Source: Lelliottia wanjuensis (GTDB taxonomy: Bacteria; Pseudomonadota; Gammaproteobacteria; Enterobacterales; Enterobacteriaceae). Taken from it: a DNA stretch of 64,000 nt. Below the pieces are notes generated by a model. That model ran no database searches. It worked only from the letters and a program-made list of their open reading frames with translations, and was not told the origin of the DNA. Positions 19,143 through 27,392 of the stretch are shown piece after piece. The DNA lies in contig NZ_JASSOT010000001.1 in NCBI RefSeq assembly GCF_030238365.1, positions 372,001 through 436,000 on the forward strand, written 5' to 3'. The position numbers and the translations under genes are program-made. Numbering within the stretch: the stretch's first letter is position 1; every line of letters starts with the position of its first letter.

Positions 19143-21026
19143 GTGGACCATAAGTTTCTTGATTACTATAATAGAGAGCTCACTTTCATGCGTGAAATGG
19201 CAAGTGAATTCGCGCAAAAACATCCTAAAATAGCAAGCCGTCTCGGCGTTCATGGTATTGACGTTGCCGATCCTTTTGTCGAACGCTTAATTGAATCTTT
19301 CAGTTTTATCGCCGCCAGGATGCAGCTAAAACTTGACGCGGAATTTCCGACTTTTACACAACGATTACTCGATGTGATTTACCCCAATTACAATGCGCCG
19401 ACACCGTCTATCGGCGTGGTGCAGCTACGGCCTAATCTTAAGGAAGGGGATCTCACGCTGGGCTATGAGGTCGCGAAGAATAGCGCGTTTTTTACCTCCA
19501 TTTTCCCCGGTGAAACCACTCGGTGTGAATTTCGCAGCGGTCAGTCCGTCCGCCTGTGGCCACTCACCCTCTGCGATGCGCGGATGACCTCTCTGCCACC
19601 CGATCTCCCCAATCTGGAACGTCACCGCATTGCGCAGAGCGAGCTTAAAGGCGCCCTGCGCCTGCGGCTACAGCTGCCGGAAGGGATGATGTTTTCTGAT
19701 TTGACCGAGCTTGCCTCGCTGCCCGTCTACCTGAGCGGTGACGAACGCATTGTCTCGCGGCTGTTTGAACTCCTGCATGGCGGATGCCAGGCGACCATCC
19801 TGCGCCACGCCAAAGAGGGAGGCTGGCACGACGCCGTGATCTCTCAACAGGCCTTACTGTTCGAAGGTATGTCCGTAGAAAAGAGCCTCCTGCCCGTCAA
19901 CTGGAATATTTTCCACGGCCATAACCTGGTGAACGAATACTTCGCCTGCCGCCAGCGTTTCTATTTTTTTACCCTGAATCATCTCTCGGCGGGTATCGCG
20001 GACAACCACAGCCGTGAGCTGGAGGTCATCCTGCTGCTCAACCAGATGCCACAGGATCTGGCGGGACATATTGATACCGATCGTTTTCAACTGTTCTGCA
20101 CGCCGGTTATTAATCTGTTTCCCAGACGCGTCGATAGACTTGAAGTCAAACGTAACACTCACGAACTGCACGTAGTTCCGGATCGCAGCCGCCCGCTGGA
20201 TTACGAGATTCACTCAATTCTGCGCGTGACAGGCCAGCAGGCAGAGCATAGCAAGGAAGTGGTATTCAACCCCCTGTTCCAGACCCGTCATAGCGATAGC
20301 GGTAACTTCGGCCGTTACTTCTCGCTCACCCGTCGACAACGCACGGGCAGCCACTCACTTTCGCGAAAGTACCACTCTCAGACGCTCTACAATGGGACGG
20401 AAGTGTTTATCTCTCTCGTCGACCAGCAGGAAGCGCCTTTCAGCGACGACATTCGCTATTTGTCGGTGGAGGCGATGGTGACAAACCGCGATTTACCGCG
20501 CCTGATTGCCCGAACCGGGCAGTACGATCTGACGATTTCCGATGCCGCCCCGGTCCATGGCGCGCGATTCATCTCTCCCCCCAGCTCACCGCGAGCGCCG
20601 TTTGTGGCCAGCGAATCTGCCTGGCGACTGATCCGCCAGCTTAATTTCAACTACCAGCCGCTCTCCGATCGGGAAAATGTGGTGGGCGGAGAAGCGTTTC
20701 GTCAGATGCTGCAGTTGTTTGTCGACAACACCGATCACGACGCCCAGTCCCAAATCAGCGGTCTGATCGGCTGCGAAACCGTCCCGGTGATCCGCCGCTT
20801 GCCCGGGAACGGGCTGCTGATGTATGGCCGGGGGGTGAAATGCACGCTGACCATGGATGAGGAGAACTTCTCCGGTGTCAGCCCCTATCTGTTTGGGCTG
20901 GTTCTGGAAAACTATCTGGCCCGCCACGCCTCGATCAATGTGTTTACTGAAACAGAACTGCGCACGATCCAGCGCGGGAAAATTGCGCGCTGGCAGCCTC
21001 GCCCCGGACGCAGAGGAGCCTTATGA
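19143..21026 (+). CDS. tssF: T6SS baseplate protein TssF
   Basis: TssF is a baseplate wedge subunit acting with TssG and TssK. The 627-residue protein opens with the family signature FLDYYNRELTFMREMASEFA and continues with DPFVERLIESFSFIAARMQLKLD, both typical of TssF. The start is GTG at 19143, preceded by AGGG at a normal distance; no better upstream start exists. It is the first gene of the plus-strand arm, and its stop overlaps the tssG start (ATGA). Confidence 0.96.
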   Translation: MDHKFLDYYNRELTFMREMASEFAQKHPKIASRLGVHGIDVADPFVERLIESFSFIAARMQLKLDAEFPTFTQRLLDVIYPNYNAPTPSIGVVQLRPNLKEGDLTLGYEVAKNSAFFTSIFPGETTRCEFRSGQSVRLWPLTLCDARMTSLPPDLPNLERHRIAQSELKGALRLRLQLPEGMMFSDLTELASLPVYLSGDERIVSRLFELLHGGCQATILRHAKEGGWHDAVISQQALLFEGMSVEKSLLPVNWNIFHGHNLVNEYFACRQRFYFFTLNHLSAGIADNHSRELEVILLLNQMPQDLAGHIDTDRFQLFCTPVINLFPRRVDRLEVKRNTHELHVVPDRSRPLDYEIHSILRVTGQQAEHSKEVVFNPLFQTRHSDSGNFGRYFSLTRRQRTGSHSLSRKYHSQTLYNGTEVFISLVDQQEAPFSDDIRYLSVEAMVTNRDLPRLIARTGQYDLTISDAAPVHGARFISPPSSPRAPFVASESAWRLIRQLNFNYQPLSDRENVVGGEAFRQMLQLFVDNTDHDAQSQISGLIGCETVPVIRRLPGNGLLMYGRGVKCTLTMDEENFSGVSPYLFGLVLENYLARHASINVFTETELRTIQRGKIARWQPRPGRRGAL

Positions 21027-22039
21027 AGGAGCCATCTGCACTGTCAGACACTCTCGCCAGCTGGTGTCATGAAGAGGCCCCCTGGGAGAGCGGTTTTCTG
21101 GGACTGATGCGCGCCCTGTGCGCTCGCACCCCAGACTTGCCCGTCCCCGGCACCGCGCAACGTCCGTCTCAGGAGCGCCATCGACTCAGCCAGACGGCAC
21201 AAATGGCCTTTTCGCCGCGGGAGATAGCCAACCTGTCAGTCAACCATGACACGCTCAATATTCAGCTGTTTGGACTGGGGATCTGGGGACCGCAGGGCGC
21301 CATGCCGTTGCACCTCTCTGAGCTGGCGTGGTCCCGGAGCGAGCAGCACGACGACCAGGCGTTGACGGATTTTGTCGATATGTTTCACCATCGCGCACTC
21401 TCCCTGTTCTGGCGATCGTGGTTTATTTCTCAGGATACGGCGTCCCTGGACCGAAAGGAGGATGAATCCTTCTCGTTTTATATCGCCAGCCTCGTCGGAC
21501 TGGACCCAGCCGCATTGGGTCATGCCTCTCTGCCCGTTCATGCCCAACTGGCCGCTTCGGCCCATTTGATCCGCGAAGCCCGCAACCCTGAAGGACTGGC
21601 GGGGGCGCTGCACTACTACTTTGACATTCCCGTGTTGCTTGAGGAGTTCGTCCCGCAGTGGATCCATTTAACGCCTGCAGAAACCAGTCGGCTCGGGCAT
21701 CCGGACTGCGCGCTGCAGCTTGGCGACGGCGCGGTGCTGGGCGAAACCCTCCAGGATCGCCAGCATAAATTTCGTCTCACGATCGGCCCCCTGACGCTGG
21801 CGCAGTACATGGGATTCAGTCCCTGGGGAGAAGATCTTCCGGTGCTGTGTGAATGGGTCAGAAATTTCACTGGCTATGAATTTGCCTGGGACGTCCAGCT
21901 GATCCTGCGTGCCGACGAAATGCCCCAGGCCACCCTGAACGGTAGCCACCAGCTGGGATACGCCAGCTGGTTGGCGCGACACGATCGCGATAAGCCCGTC
22001 TCCGGCATGAGTTTCGAACCGGAACACTACCAGTTTTAA
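21023..22039 (+). CDS. tssG: T6SS baseplate protein TssG
   Basis: TssG forms the baseplate wedge with TssF. The 338-residue protein shows the conserved order: an N-terminal FLGLMRALCAR region, LFGLGIWGPQGAMPLHLSE (the classic TssG motif), FVDMFHHRALSLFWRSW, and a C-terminal half with LGDGAVLGE. It overlaps tssF by four bases (ATGA), so the two are translationally coupled and made in matched amounts. Confidence 0.96.
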   Translation: MKEPSALSDTLASWCHEEAPWESGFLGLMRALCARTPDLPVPGTAQRPSQERHRLSQTAQMAFSPREIANLSVNHDTLNIQLFGLGIWGPQGAMPLHLSELAWSRSEQHDDQALTDFVDMFHHRALSLFWRSWFISQDTASLDRKEDESFSFYIASLVGLDPAALGHASLPVHAQLAASAHLIREARNPEGLAGALHYYFDIPVLLEEFVPQWIHLTPAETSRLGHPDCALQLGDGAVLGETLQDRQHKFRLTIGPLTLAQYMGFSPWGEDLPVLCEWVRNFTGYEFAWDVQLILRADEMPQATLNGSHQLGYASWLARHDRDKPVSGMSFEPEHYQF

Positions 22040-22064
22040 CCCCCGATGGAGCGAGCCACGCTAT

Positions 22065-23066
22065 ATGGATTATTACCAGCACTTACTTGAGCCGATCCCC
22101 GGCCCGTCACCCTGCGGCGAGGATCTGGAGTACAACCCGGCATTTGTTTTACTTCAGTCGCGACTACAGCCCCGGCTTGAGGCGGAGTATGGCCAGTTTA
22201 CTGAGACGGCCAACCCCGTTAACTGGGCGGACATCGAACGCGATTGTCACGCGCTGCTGGCTAAATCGCGCGATATCCGCCTGATCATCATCCTGATTCG
22301 CTGCCGCCTGCGAACAACGGGTTTACGGGCTCTCAGCGAAGGATTTCAGGCGCTGCTGGCGTTACTTCAGCAATGGCCGAATGAGCTTTATCCGCTGCTG
22401 CACGATGAAGGCGAGTTTGAGCCACTGCTGCGCGCCAATGCCCTGAACGAACTCGACGATCACAGCGGCCTGCTCAACGATATTCGCCACTATCCCCTGC
22501 CAAAAGTGGTGGGAACGCAATGTCTGGTGAAAGATATCGAGCGCGCGCTCGCCATCCCGCGTGATGAGAGCGCTCTGCCGGAAGCCACGGTTCAGGCGAT
22601 GCAAAACGCGTGGCGCGACGGGGGAGATAATGACATAGCCTCCCTGTCACAAGCACGTTTGCAGCTACAAACGTTGTCCGCGCTGCTGGCGGACTCCCTG
22701 GGAGACAGCGCTCCCGGCTTTTTGCCGACGTTACGTCTGCTGGCGCTGTTTACCGACCCTGAGGTGACGCCAGCCAGCGAACCGGCACTTCCAATACCCG
22801 CCCCCCCTTCTGCGCCTGAGTCAACGCCCGTTTATCAACCGGCAACCGTCGCGCAGGCGTCACCCGCGAAAGAGATCACCAGCCGGGCACAGGCGTTTGC
22901 AACGCTCAACGCTGTTCAGGCCTGGTTTATGGGTGCAGAGCCCGGCAGCCCGGTGATTTTGCTGCTGGATTTTGCCATCAAAACGTCAGGAAAAACCTTC
23001 AGTGAATTACTGCAACTGCTCCCGGTCGAGATCGTTGCTCACTTAACTAACGAGGGGAAGGAATAA
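22065..23066 (+). CDS. tssA: T6SS TssA-family protein (ImpA N-terminal domain)
   Basis: TssA proteins prime the baseplate and guide sheath polymerisation or clamp its distal end. This 333-residue protein has the ImpA_N signature near its start (GPSPCGEDLEYNPAF, and later RDIRLIIILIRCRLR). A proline-rich linker runs over about 240-270, and a short C-terminal domain follows (AFATLNAVQAWFMGAEPGSP, LLLDFAIK). It is a short TssA without the long ring-forming C-terminal domain of E. coli Sci-1 TssA. The stop TAA overlaps the ATG of the next gene by one base, tying its translation to that of a fimbrial adhesin. Confidence 0.9.
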   Translation: MDYYQHLLEPIPGPSPCGEDLEYNPAFVLLQSRLQPRLEAEYGQFTETANPVNWADIERDCHALLAKSRDIRLIIILIRCRLRTTGLRALSEGFQALLALLQQWPNELYPLLHDEGEFEPLLRANALNELDDHSGLLNDIRHYPLPKVVGTQCLVKDIERALAIPRDESALPEATVQAMQNAWRDGGDNDIASLSQARLQLQTLSALLADSLGDSAPGFLPTLRLLALFTDPEVTPASEPALPIPAPPSAPESTPVYQPATVAQASPAKEITSRAQAFATLNAVQAWFMGAEPGSPVILLLDFAIKTSGKTFSELLQLLPVEIVAHLTNEGKE

Positions 23067-24079
23067 TGAAATATCGAGTGGGATTGCTGTTTATCGGACT
23101 GCTTGGCGCTGGCTTCGCACAAGCGAGCTGCGTCCTGAGCCCAAAATCCGGTCTGCCTGCGCCGCATAACTTTGAGGTACCGGACATGACCGTCTATGTC
23201 GATGCCGACCAGGTTGCGAGTACAACAACGCCTGTCACCCATTACGATACCGCTGTGCAAGGTTACCCGATCGGTTACATCACCTGTGCCGATGGGGAAG
23301 CTTACGGCAAAAGCGCGATGAATCTGCCGCCTCAGGGGGCCGGGTATATTTTCCCGACGAATGTTCCCGGAATTGGCCTCAAAATCATCTGGAACAACGG
23401 TCAGGCTTTCGGCACGGGACAACTCCCCGCCCCGGGTAACATGAGTTTCGCCCCTTCGCCGACCGGCTCCTGGGTGTATGACGCCGCTTCGCTGTATCGG
23501 ATTGAGATCTACAAAACCGCCGAAACGCTGAAACTGGACCCGCAGGGCGCGAACATCATTCTGCCCCCGAATGATTATGCCTATAACTGGGTAATCAGCG
23601 ATTCGATAAGCAACGCCGCACAGATATTGCACATCGGGGCGATACAAATTGTCAGCACCCCGTCGTGCACCTTTGAGGGCGATAAAACCGTGGATTTCGG
23701 GACGGTCACCGGCAACATGCTCAACGCCAGCGCCGAGATCGAAAAGCCACTGGATTTTGCGATCACCTGTCGCACCGATTATGGCACTTACTCCACCACC
23801 GTCTCGGTCACCAGCGATAGCGCCTCGACGGACAGCCGCTATATCAAAGTCCAGGACAGCAGCGGTGCCACCGATGCGCTGGCAATCCGCATTAAAAACA
23901 GCACCGGCGGCGATCTGCTGCTGGACGGTTCGACGAGTGAAACCCTCAGCAGCACCGGGAGTACGCTTCCCGCCGAGTTTCACTGGAAAGCGACGCTGAT
24001 GTCGCAGCCTGGTGCCGCACAGCACCCCGCAGAAGGCGAGTTTACTGCCCATGCGGAAATTTTATTGCAGGTGAAATAG
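23066..24079 (+). CDS. Two-domain fimbrial tip adhesin within the T6SS operon
   Basis: The 337-residue precursor has a Sec signal peptide (MKYRVGLLFIGLLGAGFAQA, cleaved before SC). An N-terminal receptor-binding-like domain of about 170 residues follows (Cys22 and a Cys in YITCADG probably form a disulfide). After it comes a C-terminal pilin domain from about residue 195 with the usual Cys pair (TPSCTFEGDKTVDFG and ITCRTDYG), ending in the chaperone-binding strand AHAEILLQVK. This FimH/MrkD-like layout marks a fimbrial tip adhesin. The start overlaps the tssA stop (TAATG), so it belongs to the plus-strand T6SS operon. The matching pilin, chaperone and usher genes are on the opposite strand about 7-11 kb away, and no other adhesin is present. 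The receptor cannot be predicted. Confidence 0.85.
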   Translation: MKYRVGLLFIGLLGAGFAQASCVLSPKSGLPAPHNFEVPDMTVYVDADQVASTTTPVTHYDTAVQGYPIGYITCADGEAYGKSAMNLPPQGAGYIFPTNVPGIGLKIIWNNGQAFGTGQLPAPGNMSFAPSPTGSWVYDAASLYRIEIYKTAETLKLDPQGANIILPPNDYAYNWVISDSISNAAQILHIGAIQIVSTPSCTFEGDKTVDFGTVTGNMLNASAEIEKPLDFAITCRTDYGTYSTTVSVTSDSASTDSRYIKVQDSSGATDALAIRIKNSTGGDLLLDGSTSETLSSTGSTLPAEFHWKATLMSQPGAAQHPAEGEFTAHAEILLQVK

Positions 24080-24085
24080 CCCTTC

Positions 24086-25432
24086 ATGACCACCACCCAA
24101 ACTCTGTTTGTCAGTATCGCCAGCTACCGCGACCCGGAGCTTATCCCGACGCTGCGCGACATGATTACGATGGCCCGCGATCCGCAAAATTTGCGTATCA
24201 CTATTTGCTGGCAGCATGACAACGAGAGCCTGTCGTTGTTTACCGGGACTGGAATGCAATTGATGGCCTCCGACGACGCAGCGGATGACCCGGTCTGGCG
24301 CTTTGAGTGGCAGCAAGCGCTGATAACCGTCGTCCCGGTGCACTATTTTCATAGCCGGGGAGCCTGCTGGGCGCGGTTTATCGCGGAGCGCCACTACGCA
24401 GGGGAAACCTTTTCGCTACAGATTGACTCCCACTGCCGCTTCGCGGGGCACTGGGATCACCGCATGATTGAGATGTTGAATGGGCTGCGCGCCCTGAGTG
24501 CCAAACCGGTGCTCTCCACCTATCCACCGGCCTATGACCCGCAGGAGCCGGACGAAAAACGCAGCCAGTTTGCGAGTCGACTGATCTTTCGCGAATTTTC
24601 CAAAGAAGGGCTACCGATGCTCTCTTCCACCCCCCTCAGCAGCGATACCCCAGTCCGGGGAAGTTATGTTGCCGGTGGGTTTATTTTCGCGGACGGCAGC
24701 TTTGTGCAACAGGTCGCCAACGATCCCCATATTTTCTTCGCCGGAGAAGAGATCGCGATGGCGGCACGCGCCTTTACGCACGGTTACGACGTCTACACCC
24801 CGCATCAAATTTTGCTCTGGCATTACTACGGACGGCGAAAAGAGAACAAGGTCTGGGGCGATCACTCCCGCGAGGCCAAAAGCAGCGGGGAGATTGAGAT
24901 GGCATGGTGGGAACGTGACGCGCTGTCTAAAAAGCGCATCCGCACGCTGTTCGGTCTGGAAGCAGATCCGGTTGATATCGGGGATTATTCACTGGGGAAC
25001 GCCCGTAGTCTGAGGGAGTTTGAACGACTGACAGGTATCGATGTTAAGCGCCGCGCGGTGTTACCTGAAGTCATCGGGGCGGATAAACGCAGCGTATTTT
25101 TACCCCATGAGTGGCCGGATGATGCGCTGTGGGCGCAGCGCCTGGTCTCCCCCTTCGGCAAATCGATAAAGCTCAACAAAACGGACATCAGCGATGCGCA
25201 GGCAACGGCAGCATGGTGGTATCTGGGCGTTTACAGCGACAACAACCGTCTGCTGAATGAGCGGAAATTCAGCCGGGAGGAGATCGATGCCGCGATGGAA
25301 TCCGCCGATGAAGGAAAAATGACCCTCGCGCTCGATTTCACGGCTACCCCGTCGGAAACACCCTCAGTGGTGCGACTCTGCCCCTTTAACGAACTCAGCG
25401 GCTGGGGTGCAGTCGTGGAGCAAGCATGGTAA
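24086..25432 (+). CDS. GT60-type GlcNAc transferase-like glycosyltransferase
   Basis: The 448-residue protein has no signal peptide or membrane segment, so it acts in the cytosol or is exported by a non-Sec route. Its opening LFVSIASYRDPELIPTLRD and the metal-binding DSH motif (QIDSHCRF, D114-S-H116) match the PF11397/GT60 family. The best-known member of that family is the Dictyostelium UDP-GlcNAc:hydroxyproline transferase acting on Skp1. Further family-type features are YVAGGFIFADGSFV, FFAGEEIAMAARAFTHGYDVYTP and LLWHYYGR. The C-terminal 120 residues (from about 325) are not recognised. It starts seven bases after the adhesin stop and overlaps the next gene by seven bases. Donor sugar and acceptor are unknown; it may modify a secreted or surface protein of this locus, or be an effector. 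Confidence 0.8.
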   Translation: MTTTQTLFVSIASYRDPELIPTLRDMITMARDPQNLRITICWQHDNESLSLFTGTGMQLMASDDAADDPVWRFEWQQALITVVPVHYFHSRGACWARFIAERHYAGETFSLQIDSHCRFAGHWDHRMIEMLNGLRALSAKPVLSTYPPAYDPQEPDEKRSQFASRLIFREFSKEGLPMLSSTPLSSDTPVRGSYVAGGFIFADGSFVQQVANDPHIFFAGEEIAMAARAFTHGYDVYTPHQILLWHYYGRRKENKVWGDHSREAKSSGEIEMAWWERDALSKKRIRTLFGLEADPVDIGDYSLGNARSLREFERLTGIDVKRRAVLPEVIGADKRSVFLPHEWPDDALWAQRLVSPFGKSIKLNKTDISDAQATAAWWYLGVYSDNNRLLNERKFSREEIDAAMESADEGKMTLALDFTATPSETPSVVRLCPFNELSGWGAVVEQAW

Positions 25433-25791
25433 GCGCAGCCCGCCAGGTCCAGTCACTGCTCGGGGTTGATGCGCTGCTGGCAATGGGGGGCATAATCCCC
25501 TCCGTTTCTCTGTTTCGGGAGCAAATGCATCAGCGGATAGTGCGCCTGGATGCCTCGCTTGCCGCGAGCGGCTGGACGAAGGAGCAGACATCGCAAATTT
25601 GCGCCCTGCTTTGCCGTCGTCTGGATGCCCGAATTGCCGCGGCGCTGGCACGGAATCAGCAGCAGATCACCGCCCCGACGCTGGAAAAGGAGTGCTATCG
25701 CGATCTTGTCCCGGCCACGGAATCCGACGTGATGAACCTGATGCGGCCTTTTCTTCTTACCCCTCATTTTGACGATACATTGATATGTTGA
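25426..25791 (+). CDS. Small helical protein resembling part of DotU/TssL
   Basis: The 121-residue protein is not firmly identified. It is predicted all-helical with no signal peptide or membrane segment. Part of it (SLFREQMHQRIVRLDASL, then ICALLCRRLDARIAAAL) follows the spacing of the DotU domain of TssL encoded in the same locus (LKRTLSSEINVF, then ARYCLCTALDESAHA). It lacks the membrane anchor and the rest of DotU. Its start lies inside the end of the glycosyltransferase gene and its end overlaps the next gene by seven bases, so it is translated as part of the operon. It may partner the TagL-like protein encoded next. Confidence that it is a real gene is high; in the DotU relation it is low. 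Confidence 0.65.
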   Translation: MVSAARQVQSLLGVDALLAMGGIIPSVSLFREQMHQRIVRLDASLAASGWTKEQTSQICALLCRRLDARIAAALARNQQQITAPTLEKECYRDLVPATESDVMNLMRPFLLTPHFDDTLIC

Positions 25792-27392
25792 GACGCTCTC
25801 AAGACCGCTATCCCATTCTGCTGGTCGCCGCGCTGTTGCTGGCGACGGGGATTTATCCTCATCCCGCGTGGAATGCCCTGTTTGCAGGGCTGACCGTTCT
25901 GTTTTTCGCCCTGACGGTGCGAGAGGTCCTGCAAAACGAGACGCCCCCATCCCCCCTTTGCGAAATGCCACGGGTAGAAAAACAGATCTACCTGGTAATT
26001 GGCCCCTACGTAAACCAGTGGTTTTCCGCCAGACACAAAGGGAGTATTGAGCACTCTGCCACCGGCGCACTCTGGCTGTGTGCCGCCACTCAGGGCGAGA
26101 TGATCCGGCAATTAGCGCGGCTCGGTGCGGACCCACAAAATCTGAAGGTCACACTCTTTTTCCCCTTTTTTCCTGATGGCCACGACAGCGCGGCGCTAGC
26201 AATCTCTTCGCTACAGGAGTGGCGAAACATCCTCCAGTCACCGATTCTGGCGGACCCTCTGCCCTGTATTTTTGCCCTGTACGTGCGATGCAGCGACGAG
26301 CGTTTTACCCACGATCCTGACTCTGCTATCTGGCTGGAGACGCCCGACGGAGAGCAAAAACTGACCAGCGCGTCAGTGGAAAACCTGCGCCCTCAGTCTG
26401 AAGGGGCCCCGGCCTTCCTGCATCAGCGCCATGCCACGCTGCGGTTGCTCTGGCAATGGATGGACGAAGAGCAGGTGCTGTCGAATCTGAACACCGCACT
26501 GTCTCACGCGTCGTCCACGCTGAAGCGCATTATGATCGCGGATTACGGCACCGGTTTTACGCGTCACGGAGCATGGTCACGCTGGCTGGAGGAACACTTC
26601 GCGATCCTGCCCGCACTCACTCATGCGAAGATCTACCCGCCTCTGCCAGCGCTTGCGGCCACCGTGGATTTGCCCCCCGTCGGTCGCAGCATCACGGCAC
26701 CCTCTTCAGGGGGGCGCGTGCTGACGCCGAGATTCCTGCTCATCGTGCCACTGCTGGTTTTCGCAAGCCTGACCTATGCGCACTATCACGAGCAAGAGCG
26801 GGCTGACGACATTACCCGCACGATAAATTCGCTGTCGCAAACCCCGGTCGAGAACATTAGTCAGACCTTTTCCCTGCTCGATACCCTCGAAGCTCAGCGG
26901 GCCGCGCTGAAAAACTGTGCCTCCTCGCTTTTCTTTCAGAACTGGGGATTGTCACGCTGTCGCGAATTAGTCGGGATCGCTGATACCCAGCTCGGAAAGT
27001 ATTCCCACTGGAGCGTCTACTCTTCCTCAAGTCACGCTTCGCTGTTTGCCTCGGGCAGTGCGACCATCCTGCAAGGACGTGAACAACTTCTGCAGCCGAT
27101 GGTGCAGCTCATCAAAAAAAATCCGGAAATCACGTTTCTGATCGTCGGTCACACGGACAGCAGCGGCGATGAAAAAAGTAACGCGCTCCTTTCAGAGCAA
27201 CGCGCGCGGGAAGTCCGCGACTGGCTGTTGCATAACACCCCAGCCACCGAGCAGCAGTTTGTGTTGAAAGGCGAAGGGGACGCGTACCCCCTCGCCAGCA
27301 ACTCAACTTCCGCAGGCAAACAGCTGAACCGGAGGATAGATGTTTTTCCTCTGCGCCCTACTCCCATCAACGTTAACGAGCATCTTTTTTAA
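25785..27392 (+). CDS. TagL-like inner-membrane protein with OmpA peptidoglycan-binding domain
   Basis: The 535-residue protein has two N-terminal membrane segments (about residues 9-24 and 29-45), a cytosolic domain of some 270 residues, a third membrane segment at about 316-334, and a periplasmic tail. The tail ends in an OmpA-like domain with VGHTDSSG, LLSEQRAREV and LNRRIDVFP. Three membrane passes plus a peptidoglycan-binding end is the layout of TagL, the accessory T6SS anchor of enteroaggregative E. coli; the first half also resembles the topology of TssM. It overlaps the small DotU-like gene upstream and abuts the DUF1795 gene downstream (TAA directly followed by ATG). Since TssL in this locus has its own OmpA domain, the system has two anchors. 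Confidence 0.8.
   Translation: MLRRSQDRYPILLVAALLLATGIYPHPAWNALFAGLTVLFFALTVREVLQNETPPSPLCEMPRVEKQIYLVIGPYVNQWFSARHKGSIEHSATGALWLCAATQGEMIRQLARLGADPQNLKVTLFFPFFPDGHDSAALAISSLQEWRNILQSPILADPLPCIFALYVRCSDERFTHDPDSAIWLETPDGEQKLTSASVENLRPQSEGAPAFLHQRHATLRLLWQWMDEEQVLSNLNTALSHASSTLKRIMIADYGTGFTRHGAWSRWLEEHFAILPALTHAKIYPPLPALAATVDLPPVGRSITAPSSGGRVLTPRFLLIVPLLVFASLTYAHYHEQERADDITRTINSLSQTPVENISQTFSLLDTLEAQRAALKNCASSLFFQNWGLSRCRELVGIADTQLGKYSHWSVYSSSSHASLFASGSATILQGREQLLQPMVQLIKKNPEITFLIVGHTDSSGDEKSNALLSEQRAREVRDWLLHNTPATEQQFVLKGEGDAYPLASNSTSAGKQLNRRIDVFPLRPTPINVNEHLF

Noticed and set aside
23039-24052. A 337-codon open frame antisense to the adhesin gene
   Set aside because: It is exactly the mirror of a strongly supported adhesin (signal peptide, pilin C-domain). 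Its product is arginine- and glycine-rich without any domain, as expected from the GC-rich complement.
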